Part shown: piece after piece, positions 10,005 to 19,102 of the stretch
Numbering within the stretch: the stretch's first letter is position 1
Layout of the letters: every line of letters begins with the position of its first letter
Assembly (NCBI GenBank): GCA_944321295.1
Contig: CALUKU010000007.1
Coordinates: 1 to 64,000 of the forward strand
Length of the DNA: 64,000 bases
Direction of reading: 5' to 3'
DNA from: an uncultured Prevotella sp.
Lineage (GTDB): Bacteria > Bacteroidota > Bacteroidia > Bacteroidales > Bacteroidaceae
Translations under genes and position numbers: made by a program
The notes under the pieces: generated by a model
Told to the model about the DNA's origin: nothing
The model's input: the letters and a program-made list of their open reading frames with translations, nothing else
Databases searched by the model: none

Positions 10005-11246
10005 ATGAAAAAGTTGACAACATTGGCGCTTGCTGTAGTTTTCAGCGCGTCGGCTTTTGCACAGGACGTGTATAAGCAGATTTCAAAAATCAAGGATTAT
10101 AACGAGGCTTATAATCTCTTGAAGGCTAATCTCGGCTCTATGTCGGCCGAAGAGAAGGCTAAGTGCTATAATGCCTTGGTTGACCTTGCTTATGACAAGG
10201 TTGTAAAAGAGCAGGGCACGATAACTGAGAACCAGATGGCGGAGCAGTTCAAGACTGAAGTGACTCCTTATGACACCATCGGCCTTTATAATGCCGTTAT
10301 ACAGGCTTTGGAAAACGGTGTTACGTGCGACGAGTTCGACATGCAGCCGAACGAGAAAGGCAAGGTAAAGCCTAAGTTCCGCAAGTCAAATTCCGACCGT
10401 CTGTATGCCATCCGTTACCATCTGATTAACGCCGGTATCTATTATCAGGGCAAGGACGAGGCTCTATCATACAAGAACCTTGCGACTTATGTTGACAGCT
10501 CAGAGTATCCCCTCTTCGCCGACAAGGACAAGAGCAAGGACGAGAACCTTACGCAGATAGCATATTATGCAGCCCGTGGCGCATATTTTGCAAAAGACTA
10601 CGCAAAGGCTGAGAAGTATGCTGACATAGCCCTTAATGACACGGCAATGGCAAAGAACGCCATGCAGCTTAAGTTGGCCGTTATGCAGAGCCAGCTGAAG
10701 ACGCGTCAGGACACTCTCAACTACGTAACCAAGCTGAAGGAGATTTACGCAAAGGACGAGAGCAATGACATCATCCTCAGCACAATCTGTTCTATGATGC
10801 TGTCGCTTAACGACAAGGCCGGCATCGACCAGCTCATCAAGGCAAAGCTTGCGAAGGATCCTAACAACTTCACGGCGCTGACGGTGCAGGGCCAGGTTTA
10901 CATGGGTGACAAGAAGTGGGACGAGGCCGCACAGGTTCTTACGAAGGCTTCAAACATCCAGCCTGACAACATTGCCGTTATCTCGTCGATAGGTAACTGC
11001 TACATGTACAAGGCACAGGACGAGGTTGAGAAGGCCACAGCCAACGGCGGCCGCCTTACTCCTGAAGCAGAGAAGGCCATCATAGGTATCTATCAGCAGG
11101 CTATAGGCTACCTTGAAAAGGCTAAGGATATGGACAAGACAATGGAATTCAAGAGCTATTGGGCATATTCACTTTACACTTGCTGCTACAGGGCTCTCGG
11201 TCCTGATGACGCAAAGACTAAGGAAGCCGAGCTTCTTACGAAGTAA
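10005..11246 (+). CDS. exported tetratricopeptide-repeat protein
   Basis: About 413 aa with a signal peptide (MKKLTTLALAVVFSASAFAQ). The rest is helical and TPR-like: repeats include YYAARGAYFAKDYAKAEKYAD and a clear TPR-type pair around FTALTVQGQVYMGDKKWDEAAQ and AVISSIGNCYMYKAQDE. It probably acts as a periplasmic or outer-membrane-associated scaffold. An in-frame ATG 90 bases upstream overlaps the end of gyrA; the start at 10005 was chosen because it gives the signal peptide. It starts 22 bases after gyrA and is followed by a paralogue at 11373 sharing the MQPNEKGKVKPKFRK/LPDRKGRVKVRLRK segment. Confidence 0.85.
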   Translation: MKKLTTLALAVVFSASAFAQDVYKQISKIKDYNEAYNLLKANLGSMSAEEKAKCYNALVDLAYDKVVKEQGTITENQMAEQFKTEVTPYDTIGLYNAVIQALENGVTCDEFDMQPNEKGKVKPKFRKSNSDRLYAIRYHLINAGIYYQGKDEALSYKNLATYVDSSEYPLFADKDKSKDENLTQIAYYAARGAYFAKDYAKAEKYADIALNDTAMAKNAMQLKLAVMQSQLKTRQDTLNYVTKLKEIYAKDESNDIILSTICSMMLSLNDKAGIDQLIKAKLAKDPNNFTALTVQGQVYMGDKKWDEAAQVLTKASNIQPDNIAVISSIGNCYMYKAQDEVEKATANGGRLTPEAEKAIIGIYQQAIGYLEKAKDMDKTMEFKSYWAYSLYTCCYRALGPDDAKTKEAELLTK

Positions 11247-11275
11247 TCTGACGTAAAGTCATCAATCAATAATGT

Positions 11276-11328
11276 GGGTGTGCCGATAACGCTGAGCTAA
11301 AACATACGCTTTGCTTGTTGGCACACCC
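11276..11328 (+). terminator. possible terminator or mRNA hairpin between the TPR paralogues
   Basis: GGGTGTGCC (11276-11284) pairs with GGCACACCC (11320-11328), but the loop is 35 bases and there is no T-run right after it, so termination is only possible, not shown. Confidence 0.3.
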
Positions 11329-11372
11329 CTTAAGTTTAGGTGTTAATTTTTTAAGAATTCATATTTGTTTTC

Positions 11373-12578
11373 ATGATGCGTCTTTTATCATTGTTTTTTG
11401 CCGTATTGTTGATTGTGCCTGTTTCGGCGCAGAAGAAGGAGATAAGCCAGGCACGTTCTGATATAAAGAACCGCACTAACCTTGACAAGGCTGAGGCTTC
11501 CATGCGCTCTTTACTGAACGACTCTGCCAATAGGTGTAATGTGAAGATTTACGTTACGTTGGCCGAGGCTGTGCGAGCGCAATACGAGGTGGCAAATGAA
11601 AAGATGTATCTGAAGGAGAAATATGACACAGTCGCGTTTTTCAACACTGTCCGCAGGATGTTCCAGGCATATGAGAGTCTTGACAGCGTTGAGATGTTGC
11701 CCGACCGTAAAGGACGTGTAAAGGTGCGTTTGCGCAAGAAAAACGCCGTATATCTTAACAGGTACAGACGCAACCTGTATAATGGCGGAATATTCTTTGT
11801 GGCAAAAAAGAACTATGCTGACGCTTTCAGCTTGTTTGACACATATATTGACTGCCGCCGCCAGCCGTTGTTCTCTGCAAGTCCTGACGTCGAGTCTGAT
11901 TCATTGTACAATTCCGCGGCATTTTGGACGGTTTTCAGCGGATACATGCTTAACAGGCCTGATAGTACGTTGATGTATTCTGGCTTGGCCTTGTCTGATA
12001 AACGTTACAGGCAGCGCACTTTAATTTTTGTCGCCGATGCGTATCTTCAGAAACGTGATACCGTAAAATACGTTGAAACATTACGTAGCGGCTTTTTTGA
12101 GAATAAGAACTCAAAATTCTTTTTCACCAGGTTGATGGATTATTATAACAGCACCAACAGGCTTGATTCGGCGATGAGCATTGTAAATGCCGCGTTAAGT
12201 AGTGACGGCGGCAATCCGTTGTTCCTGTTTGCCAAAAGCAATCTTTTGCTCAACATGGGTGAATACGCCGATTGCATCGCCATCAGTGATACTTTGATAG
12301 CCCGTAACGACACCGTGCCCGAGGTTTATCTTAATGCCGGCGTTTCATACATGAACTTGGCTTTGGCGTTGGAGAAAGATTTAAAAGCCGGTAAATATGA
12401 AAACAAAAACATAATAGGCTATTATAAGAAGGCTTTGCCTTATATGGAAAAATACAGGGCTTTGGCTCCTGAAGACAAGGAGCGGTGGGCACAATCGCTT
12501 TATAATATATATCTGAAGCTTAACATGGGACGCCAGTTTGAGGAAGTGACGGCCATATTAAAGAAAATGCGCAAATAG
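11373..12578 (+). CDS. exported TPR-like protein, paralogue of the preceding gene
   Basis: About 401 aa with a signal peptide (MMRLLSLFFAVLLIVPVSAQ) and all-helical TPR-like repeats. It shares with the 10005 gene the order of segments: signal peptide, a helical block, a PDRKGRVKVRLRKKN-type hinge, NGGIFFVAKKNYADAFSLFDTYID (compare NAGIYYQGKDEALSYKNLATYVD), and a C-terminal block ending with LAPEDKERWAQSLYNIYLKL. This points to tandem duplication and divergence. Function unknown; probably a periplasmic or outer-membrane partner protein. Codon usage looks less optimised than in the first copy. Confidence 0.8.
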   Translation: MMRLLSLFFAVLLIVPVSAQKKEISQARSDIKNRTNLDKAEASMRSLLNDSANRCNVKIYVTLAEAVRAQYEVANEKMYLKEKYDTVAFFNTVRRMFQAYESLDSVEMLPDRKGRVKVRLRKKNAVYLNRYRRNLYNGGIFFVAKKNYADAFSLFDTYIDCRRQPLFSASPDVESDSLYNSAAFWTVFSGYMLNRPDSTLMYSGLALSDKRYRQRTLIFVADAYLQKRDTVKYVETLRSGFFENKNSKFFFTRLMDYYNSTNRLDSAMSIVNAALSSDGGNPLFLFAKSNLLLNMGEYADCIAISDTLIARNDTVPEVYLNAGVSYMNLALALEKDLKAGKYENKNIIGYYKKALPYMEKYRALAPEDKERWAQSLYNIYLKLNMGRQFEEVTAILKKMRK

Positions 12579-12632
12579 GGCTCATTCTCTTTGATAAATA
12601 ATGTTATTTTTTTTGACGATACTTATTTTTAA

Positions 12633-12883
12633 GTTATCTTTGCATAAGATAAGCTGCACCTCGGCAATAAAAACAAACGAGTTTTGTTTTCATATTGCTC
12701 TCGGTTTGCGTTATCTTTGCATAAGATAAGCTGCACCTCGGCAATAAAAACAAACGAGTTTTGTTTTCATATTGCTCTCGGTTTGCGTTATCTTTGCATA
12801 AGATAAGCTGCACCTCGGCAATAAAAACAAACAAGTTTTGTTTTCGTATTGCTCTCGGTTTGCGTTATCTTTGCATAAGATAA
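12633..12883. repeat. tandem array: three 77-bp units plus a partial fourth
   Basis: Units begin with GTTATCTTTGCATAAGATAA at 12633, 12710, 12787 and 12864, giving an exact 77-base period; the fourth is truncated after 20 bases. The first two full units look identical and the third differs by single bases (for example CGAG to CAAG). Each unit holds an internal hairpin (AAAACAAAC with GTTTTGTTTT, flanked by GCAAT and ATTGC) and a consensus -7 box TATCTTTG. The array fills most of the 380-base gap before the nucleoside permease. Related single copies with different hairpin stems are at about 30751, 31605 and 46665. Confidence 0.9.
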
Positions 12884-12958
12884 TACGCATGCTTGAGGCA
12901 TTTGCTAATCTACTTGTTTATGGTGTGTTTGGTTTTATGAAAGGAGAAGTATCGGCAT

Positions 12959-14230
12959 ATGAATCTTAAAGTTCGTTTGGCACTCATGAACTTCCTCGAG
13001 TTTGCGGTTTGGGGTGCTTATCTTACATCAATGGGGCGCTATCTCGGGAACATCGGGATGAGTACCGACATCGGTTTGTTTTATTCCATGCAGGGAATAG
13101 TGTCGATATTCATGCCTGCGTTGATGGGTATAATTGCCGACAGATGGATACCTGCGCAGCGTTTGCTGGGTTTATGTCATTTGACGGCCGGTGTGTTCAT
13201 GTTTGCGGCTGCGATGTATGGTTCATACCAGGGTGCTGATTCCGAGTTTAGTGTCTTGTTCACGCTTTATTCCCTTTCAGTAGCGTTTTACATGCCGACT
13301 TTGGCGTTAAGCAATTCCGTCGCTTATAACGCCCTTACTGTTGCCGGCATGGACACGGTGAAAGATTTTCCTCCGATACGCGTTTTCGGAACCATAGGTT
13401 TTATCTGCTCCATGTGGTTCGTTGACTTGATGGGGTTCCAGGCTAATCAAAACCAATTTGTCGTTTCCGGCGTGTTGAGTGTCCTGCTCTTCGCTTATAC
13501 GTTTACGCTACCTCATTGTCCGGTGTCTTCAGGCGAAGCGAAGACAAGTGTTGTCGACGCTTTGGGGCTTAGGGCTTTCACTTTGTTCAAGCGTAAGGAC
13601 ATGGCTATATTCTTCATTTTTTCCATGTTGCTGGGTGTAAGCCTTCAGATAACCAACGGATTTGCCAATCCGTTCATAAGCAGTTTCGCCGCTATTCCCG
13701 AGTATGCCGACACCTTCGGCGTGCAGCATGCCAACATATTGATATCACTTTCACAGATAAGCGAAACATGCTGTATCCTGCTCATACCGTTTTTCATGAA
13801 GCGTTACGGCATAAAGAACGTCATGCTCATAGCCATGTTCGCTTGGGTGTTGCGTTTTGGACTTTTCGGCTTAGGCAATCCCGGTGGCGGCGTGTGGATG
13901 TTTGTTCTGTCGATGATAGTGTATGGTGTGGCTTTCGACTTTTTCAACATCAGCGGCTCGCTTTATGTTGACAAGAGCACCGACTCTTCCATACGCTCAA
14001 GCGCCCAAGGCCTGTTCATGCTCATGACAAACGGTGTCGGCGCAACCATAGGCACGTTAGGTGCTCAGGCCGTCATTAATGCTTACACGTCGGGCGTTCA
14101 GATAGGAGATGATTTTTACACGATAGGCGATTGGCAGGCATGTTGGTTCATTTTTGCAGGTTATGCGTTGGTGATAGCATTGTCTTTCGCCTTAGTGTTC
14201 AGGCCTAAAAAAGAGCATGTGAAGTTCTGA
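12959..14230 (+). CDS. MFS nucleoside permease, NupG/XapB-like
   Basis: About 423 aa with around twelve membrane segments. The N-terminus (LALMNFLEFAVWGAYLTSMG) and the next helix pair (MQGIVSIFMPALMGIIADRW) are typical of the nucleoside:H+ symporter family. Further family-like stretches are PPIRVFGTIGFI and the C-terminal NGVGATIGTLGAQAVI. It likely imports nucleosides across the inner membrane. The gene is preceded by the 77-bp tandem repeat, each unit of which carries a -7 promoter box. It is followed after 20 bases by a DUF151 protein, so these two and rsmE may be co-transcribed. Confidence 0.88.
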   Translation: MNLKVRLALMNFLEFAVWGAYLTSMGRYLGNIGMSTDIGLFYSMQGIVSIFMPALMGIIADRWIPAQRLLGLCHLTAGVFMFAAAMYGSYQGADSEFSVLFTLYSLSVAFYMPTLALSNSVAYNALTVAGMDTVKDFPPIRVFGTIGFICSMWFVDLMGFQANQNQFVVSGVLSVLLFAYTFTLPHCPVSSGEAKTSVVDALGLRAFTLFKRKDMAIFFIFSMLLGVSLQITNGFANPFISSFAAIPEYADTFGVQHANILISLSQISETCCILLIPFFMKRYGIKNVMLIAMFAWVLRFGLFGLGNPGGGVWMFVLSMIVYGVAFDFFNISGSLYVDKSTDSSIRSSAQGLFMLMTNGVGATIGTLGAQAVINAYTSGVQIGDDFYTIGDWQACWFIFAGYALVIALSFALVFRPKKEHVKF

Positions 14231-14250
14231 TTTGTTTAAATGATGAAGTT

Positions 14251-14820
14251 ATGACAAAGGAGCGGTTGTTTTTTAAAGGCGTGTCAGAGATTGTCGGCAC
14301 GGAAGACTTGGGATTGTTGATTTTGACCAATGAGTCATGCGAACGTCAAATCACCATAGTCTGCGATAAAGCCATGGCCGTACAGCTTGAACTTAGGATA
14401 AAGAACATCCCGGTCACCAAGATAATGTTTCCCGAAGTCCTTTGCAAGTTGCTGAAAGCCAATACCGCTTTCAATTACGAACTGGTGATGGACGACATAA
14501 TCGACGGTCAGTACCGTACTATCCTTTACGATAAGGACACCATGGAGCCTACGGTCATCAGGGCTTCCGATGCTGTTCTGTTGTCATTAGTCGGCAACAT
14601 ACCGTTATATATTGAGTCGGGCCTTATGAGGCGCCAGTCTGTTGCTTACAGGGAGAACTCAAGGGGCGTGTCGCTGCCCGTCAATACTATTAGCGACGAA
14701 ATGCTTCAGGCCGCATTGGATAAGGCCATTGCCGACGAGAACTACGAGCTTGCCTCGCATTTGCGTGACGAGAAGCAGAGGCGCATGAAGCGAAACGAGA
14801 AGAAAGATAATCTGAATTAG
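14251..14820 (+). CDS. bifunctional nuclease family protein (DUF151) with C-terminal UVR-like motif
   Basis: About 189 aa. The N-terminal 130 residues match the DUF151/bifunctional nuclease fold (LLILTNESCERQITIVCD, FPEVLCKLLKA, ASDAVLLSLVGNIPLYI). The C-terminus carries a UvrB/UvrC-type motif, LDKAIADENYELASHLRDE, as is common for Bacteroidetes members. Family members are reported to cleave DNA or RNA, but the physiological role is unclear. It sits 20 bases after the nucleoside permease and 9 bases before rsmE, which suggests an operon. Confidence 0.9.
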   Translation: MTKERLFFKGVSEIVGTEDLGLLILTNESCERQITIVCDKAMAVQLELRIKNIPVTKIMFPEVLCKLLKANTAFNYELVMDDIIDGQYRTILYDKDTMEPTVIRASDAVLLSLVGNIPLYIESGLMRRQSVAYRENSRGVSLPVNTISDEMLQAALDKAIADENYELASHLRDEKQRRMKRNEKKDNLN

Positions 14821-14829
14821 ATAATTATT

Positions 14830-15561
14830 ATGAAAGAAATAAGGTTTTTTTACGTACCTTCGGCGCCTGAACTTACAGAGCTGCCTATGGAAGAGGCTTT
14901 GCATGCTTTGCGTGTGTTACGCCTTAAGAGCGGCGACGAGATGTACCTTATGGACGGTGATGGTAGTTTCTATCGTGCCGAGGTTACCATAGCGGCCACT
15001 AAGCGTTGCATGTACGAGATAAAGGAAGTCCTGCCTCAGGAAAAAGCCTGGAAGGGCAATCTGCATATAGCCATGGCTCCCACTAAGATGATGGATCGTG
15101 TCGAGTGGTTTTGCGAGAAGGCTACCGAGATAGGTATTGACGAGATAACGTTTTTAAACTGCAAGCAGTCCGAACGTAAGGTCATGCGTACCGTCCGTCT
15201 TGACAAGATTGTGGTTTCGGCCGTCAAGCAGAGCCGCAAACCGTGGAAGCCTAAGCTTAACGCCATGATGTCGTTTAAGGATTTTGTCACGGCTCCGCGT
15301 GGAGGCAAGAAGTATATAGCCCATTGCAACGAGGAGATTGAGCGTAAGGATTTCTTCACCGAAATATTTCCTTTGGCCTCTACCGAAAGCGGCGACGACG
15401 TTACGGTGCTCATAGGTCCTGAGGGCGATTTCTCGGTTGATGAGGTGCGCATGGCTCTCGACAATGGTTACGAGTCGATAACGCTTGGCTCAAGCCGTCT
15501 ACGCACTGAAACCGCGGCCTTGTCTGCTACGATGATAGCTCAGCTTGCGTTGCGTAAGTAA
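14830..15561 (+). CDS. rsmE: 16S rRNA (uracil(1498)-N3)-methyltransferase RsmE
   Basis: About 243 aa, normal family length. RsmE methylates N3 of U1498 in helix 44 of 16S rRNA. The PUA-like N-terminal domain contains EEALHALRVLRLKSGDE. The SPOUT domain has the knot motifs LHIAMAPTKMMDRVEWFCEKATEIG, LIGPEGDFSVDEV and LGSSRLRTETAAL, which bind S-adenosylmethionine. It starts 9 bases after the DUF151 gene. Confidence 0.96.
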   Translation: MKEIRFFYVPSAPELTELPMEEALHALRVLRLKSGDEMYLMDGDGSFYRAEVTIAATKRCMYEIKEVLPQEKAWKGNLHIAMAPTKMMDRVEWFCEKATEIGIDEITFLNCKQSERKVMRTVRLDKIVVSAVKQSRKPWKPKLNAMMSFKDFVTAPRGGKKYIAHCNEEIERKDFFTEIFPLASTESGDDVTVLIGPEGDFSVDEVRMALDNGYESITLGSSRLRTETAALSATMIAQLALRK

Positions 15562-15604
15562 CGTTTTTCCTTATGATAAAACTATCTGGCTTATAAAAGT
15601 ATTG

Positions 15605-16966
15605 ATGAAAAACATTTCTATTAAGTCGCTGTGCGTCAGCATGGCGTTATTGCCTTTGATGTTAATGTTGGCGTCATGTTCGGGCGACGATTATCTTAAC
15701 GCCATTCCCGATGACAGCACGGCCTTGGTTGCGTTGGATATGCAGCGTTTGTCTGCCGACGGCAAGACCGATGTCCTTAACGGTCTGCTCGGTGTTGACG
15801 ACGTTGACGGTTGCGGTATCGACTTGTCGTCAAAGCTTTACGTTTTTACCACTGCTGAAGGCAATGTCGGCTTGGTAGTCAAGGTTGATGACGACGGTGC
15901 CCTTGACGAGTGGTTGGGGCGCATGTCGCAAAAAGGTTTTTGCGTGCAGACATCAAAGCGTAAAGATTTCGGCTTTACTGTTATCAAGGATTCTTGGGTG
16001 GCAGGCTTCTCTTCAGGAGCGCTTGTCGTGCTCGGTCCGGTGTTGCCGTCGCAGCAGGCAGACGCCCAGCGCCGTATTATAAAATATCTTGAGCAGGATG
16101 AAGAACATAGCGTAAAGGCTACGCCCATGTTCGCCCGTCTTGACACCATTGGCGCTCCCGTGGCTTTGGTCGCCCAAGCTGCGGCTTTGCCCGAGAAGAT
16201 GGTTGCTCCTTTTACGTTGGGTGCGCCTAAAAACGCTGATGCGTCACAGATTATGATTGCGGCTGAACTAAATCCTGTCGATAATGGTTGCGTGGTTGTA
16301 AACGGTGAAACGTTCTCGTTCAATAAGTCTGTTGACGAAGCCCTGAAGGCAGCCCGCGACGTGTTCCGTCCCATAACTGATAAGTATCTTGCAAACATGT
16401 CCGACTCGGCGTCGTTAGGCGTGTTTATGAATGTCGACGGAACAAGGTTTATTGAGCTGCTCAATGCCAATAAGAGCTTCCAGGCTTTGCTTGCCGGGGT
16501 TAATACGGCTATCGACATGAACAACATAATCAAGAGTATCGACGGCGATGTTGCCGTAATGTTACCCGATTTGTCTAAGGGCATGTCCGGCGTGCAGATG
16601 TGCGCCAAGCTTAAGTCAAAAGCTTTTCTTGCCGACGTAGGTTATTGGAAGCAGTCATGCCCTGTCGACAGCAGGATAACCGACTGGAAGAAGGATGCGT
16701 ATTGTTTCACTAACGGTGACATTTCATATTATTTCGGTGTTACGCCCGATTTGCAGTATTATTCAGGCATGTCCGAGGCCATGGCCGAAGGCGTGTTGTC
16801 GGCAGCGTCAAGTCCGTTGTCCGCAGCCGTCCGCCAGTTGGTTGTAGGGCGTCGTTTAGTCATGTTGCTCAATGTCGGTTCACTTAAGGCCGGCGGTGTT
16901 GATTACGGCAATTATCTTAAGACGTTGTTCGGCGGCGCCGATACCGTCATATACATAATGAAGTAA
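15605..16966 (+). CDS. DUF4836-like lipoprotein
   Basis: About 453 aa. The N-terminus MKNISIKSLCVSMALLPLMLMLASCSGDD has a lipobox (LASC), so it is probably a lipid-anchored envelope protein. The mature part starts with YLNAIPDDSTALVALDMQRL, typical of Bacteroidales DUF4836 lipoproteins, and has two similar alpha-beta halves (for example DSASLGVFMNVDG and the later LVMLLNVGSLKAGG). An in-frame upstream codon overlaps rsmE; 15605 was chosen because it exposes the signal sequence. Its stop overlaps the start of an ABC ATPase by one base, so the lipoprotein and the transporter are translationally linked and probably work together. Confidence 0.82.
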   Translation: MKNISIKSLCVSMALLPLMLMLASCSGDDYLNAIPDDSTALVALDMQRLSADGKTDVLNGLLGVDDVDGCGIDLSSKLYVFTTAEGNVGLVVKVDDDGALDEWLGRMSQKGFCVQTSKRKDFGFTVIKDSWVAGFSSGALVVLGPVLPSQQADAQRRIIKYLEQDEEHSVKATPMFARLDTIGAPVALVAQAAALPEKMVAPFTLGAPKNADASQIMIAAELNPVDNGCVVVNGETFSFNKSVDEALKAARDVFRPITDKYLANMSDSASLGVFMNVDGTRFIELLNANKSFQALLAGVNTAIDMNNIIKSIDGDVAVMLPDLSKGMSGVQMCAKLKSKAFLADVGYWKQSCPVDSRITDWKKDAYCFTNGDISYYFGVTPDLQYYSGMSEAMAEGVLSAASSPLSAAVRQLVVGRRLVMLLNVGSLKAGGVDYGNYLKTLFGGADTVIYIMK

Positions 16967-17610
16967 TGGAAAGTATAGGTTTTCATAGCGTAGTTCCCGA
17001 CATTTTCGCCACGCGTACCGACTTGGTGTCTGATGTTTGGAGCAATGACGCGGTGCTTGTTAAGGGAGGACTTTATCTTGTCGAGGCTGACAGCGGTAAG
17101 GGTAAGAGCACCTTTTGCAGTTACATTCTTGGTTACCGTCATGACTTTTCGGGCCGTGTCTTGTTCGATGACACGCCTACGTCGTCGCTTAAGGTCGCCG
17201 ATTGGGTGGCGTTGCGCAAGAGCCATATCAGCTACCTGTTCCAGGAGCTTCGGCTTTTTCCCGAACTTACGGCATATGAGAATGTCGAGATAAAGAACAA
17301 GCTTACAGGCTTTAAGAGCCGTCAGCAGATTGAAGCCTGGTTCGATAAGCTTGGCATAGCCGACAAGCTCAATGCCAAGGTCGCCCACATGTCGTTCGGC
17401 CAGCAGCAGCGTGTCGCCATGATGCGCGCCCTTGTGCAGCCGTTCGACTTCATTCTGGCCGACGAGCCTATCAGCCATCTTGACGATACCAATTCGCATG
17501 TCATGGGTGAGCTTATGATGAGCGAGGCTAAGGCGCAGGGTGCGGGCGTCATCGTTACGAGTATTGGCAAACACATGGATTTGAACTACGATAAAGTTTT
17601 CAGGTTATGA
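16966..17610 (+). CDS. ABC transporter ATP-binding protein (LolD/FtsE-like)
   Basis: About 214 aa. A Walker A-like loop (ADSGKGKST, residues 41-49), Q-loop region (YLFQELRLFPELTAYEN), signature MSFGQQQRVAMMRAL (SFGQQ in place of LSGGQ) and Walker B FILADEPISHLDD are all present. It resembles the small ATPases that pair with FtsX-domain permeases such as LolCDE or FtsEX. It overlaps the preceding lipoprotein gene by one base and the following permease gene by four bases (ATGA), so the three form one unit. The substrate is unknown. Confidence 0.9.
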   Translation: MESIGFHSVVPDIFATRTDLVSDVWSNDAVLVKGGLYLVEADSGKGKSTFCSYILGYRHDFSGRVLFDDTPTSSLKVADWVALRKSHISYLFQELRLFPELTAYENVEIKNKLTGFKSRQQIEAWFDKLGIADKLNAKVAHMSFGQQQRVAMMRALVQPFDFILADEPISHLDDTNSHVMGELMMSEAKAQGAGVIVTSIGKHMDLNYDKVFRL

Positions 17611-18806
17611 CATTGGTTTGGAAATTGTTGCGCCGTCATATCAGCGTGCCTCAGTTTGCGGGATTTGCTTTCGCCAATCTTTTCGGCATGCTCATCGTTC
17701 TTCTCGGTTACCAGTTCTATTGCGACATACTCCCTGTTTTTACGTCGCAAGACAGCTTCATGAAGTCCGATTACGTCATTGTCAGCAAGAAGATGGGAGC
17801 TGCCAGCACCCTTTCTGGACGTGCCAGCATGTTCACCGGTGCGGAGATTGACGACCTTAGTTCGCAGAAGTTTGTCGGTAAGCTTGGCCGTTTCTCCTCG
17901 GCAGAGTATAAGGTTGACGCTAAGATGGGCATTAACGGTCAGCCGATATTAAGTTCCGAGTTGTTTTTCGAGAGCGTTCCTGACGGATTTGTCGATGTGC
18001 CGTTGGCTGATTGGAAATATGAAGAGGGCAGCCACGAGGTGCCCATCATTCTTCCGCGCACATATATAAACATGTATAATTTCGGCTTTGCCCGTTCCCA
18101 TTCGCTTCCGAGCATAAGCGAAGGACTTGTCGGCATGATAGATTTCCATATCTACATCCACGGCAATGGCCGTCACGACGAGTTCAAGGGGCGTGTGATA
18201 GGATTCTCCAGCCGTCTTAACACTATTCTTGTGCCCCAGGCGTTCATGGATTGGAGCAACTCCGTTTACGCTCCTGACAAGCAGTCGGCTCCGACCCGCC
18301 TTATCGTAGAGATGGCAAATCCTGCCGATGAGAACATAGCCGAATATCTTGACGATAAAGGGCTTGAGGTTGAGGATGACAAGCTTCAGGCAGAGAAGAC
18401 TACTTATTTCCTGCGCATGACGGTCACCGTAGTCATGGCCGTTGGCGCTGTCATCAGCCTTTTGAGCTTTTACATTCTCATGCTCAGCATATACTTGCTT
18501 GTGCAGAAGAACACCACAAAGCTCGAAAATCTCCTGCTCATAGGCTATAGTCCGCTGCGTGTCGCCATGCCTTACTGTATTCTCACGGTGTGTCTTAACG
18601 CTTTGGTGCTCGTCGTCGTGCTGATTGCGGTAGCTTTCGCCCGCGATTATTACATGGGCGTCGTTGAAACGTTGTTCCCGCAGATAAGCGAGGGCACGAT
18701 GTTCCCCTCAATCGTTCTCGGTTTCGCGCTTTTCATTATAGTGTCATTGCTCAATCTTGCCGCCATTTACCGCAAGATGATGAGGATTTGGCAGAGGAGA
18801 GAATAA
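17607..18806 (+). CDS. ABC transporter permease with FtsX-like C-terminus
   Basis: About 399 aa. One N-terminal membrane segment (FAGFAFANLFGMLIVLLGY), a periplasmic domain of about 220 residues, then three C-terminal membrane segments (VMAVGAVISLLSFYILMLSIYL, CILTVCLNALVLVVVLIAVAF, MFPSIVLGFALFIIVSLLNLAA). This 1+3 layout is typical of FtsX/LolC/MacB-type permeases that handle envelope substrates mechanically. It overlaps the ATPase gene by four bases. With the DUF4836 lipoprotein it forms a three-component envelope unit. Confidence 0.85.
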   Translation: MTLVWKLLRRHISVPQFAGFAFANLFGMLIVLLGYQFYCDILPVFTSQDSFMKSDYVIVSKKMGAASTLSGRASMFTGAEIDDLSSQKFVGKLGRFSSAEYKVDAKMGINGQPILSSELFFESVPDGFVDVPLADWKYEEGSHEVPIILPRTYINMYNFGFARSHSLPSISEGLVGMIDFHIYIHGNGRHDEFKGRVIGFSSRLNTILVPQAFMDWSNSVYAPDKQSAPTRLIVEMANPADENIAEYLDDKGLEVEDDKLQAEKTTYFLRMTVTVVMAVGAVISLLSFYILMLSIYLLVQKNTTKLENLLLIGYSPLRVAMPYCILTVCLNALVLVVVLIAVAFARDYYMGVVETLFPQISEGTMFPSIVLGFALFIIVSLLNLAAIYRKMMRIWQRRE

Positions 18807-18869
18807 ATTAAGAATTAAAAATGAAAAATTAAGAATGAAGAATGAAGAATTGAAAGTGAAGAATGAAAA

Positions 18870-19026
18870 CATCCTCTTACAGGTGAGGCTCTCGCAAACC
18901 GTCATCCCGGACTTGATCCGGGAACCAGTTGTATGCAGCAACGTTGGCGATTTGAGGGCGTATTCGTCTGGTTCCCGGATCAAGTCCGGGATGACGGTTT
19001 GCGAGAGCCTCACTTGAAAGAGGATG
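18870..19026. repeat. long palindromic intergenic repeat (REP copy 1)
   Basis: CATCCTCTT, a GTGAGGCTCTCGCAAACC block and a GTCATCCCGGACTTGATCC block are mirrored by their complements, giving arms of about 60 bases around a variable centre containing GTATGCAGCAACGTTGGCG. It lies between two convergent genes and could act as a bidirectional terminator. Related copies lie near 23526, 24793, 27553, 33449, 48812 and 52852. Simple AATTTTTAATTTTTAATT runs flank it. Confidence 0.85.
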
Positions 19027-19102
19027 TATTCATCGATTCATTGTTCATCATTAATTTTTCATTCTTCATTTTTAATTTTTAATTTTTAATTTTTAATTCC
19101 CA

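Noticed and set aside
12634-12834. Open frame on the minus strand through the 77-bp tandem repeats
   Set aside because: The frame only exists because the repeat length and sequence avoid stops; the predicted protein is the repeat translated.
12633-12883. Regular repeats considered as a CRISPR array
   Set aside because: The units are contiguous with a 77-base period and have no unique spacers; no cas genes are near.
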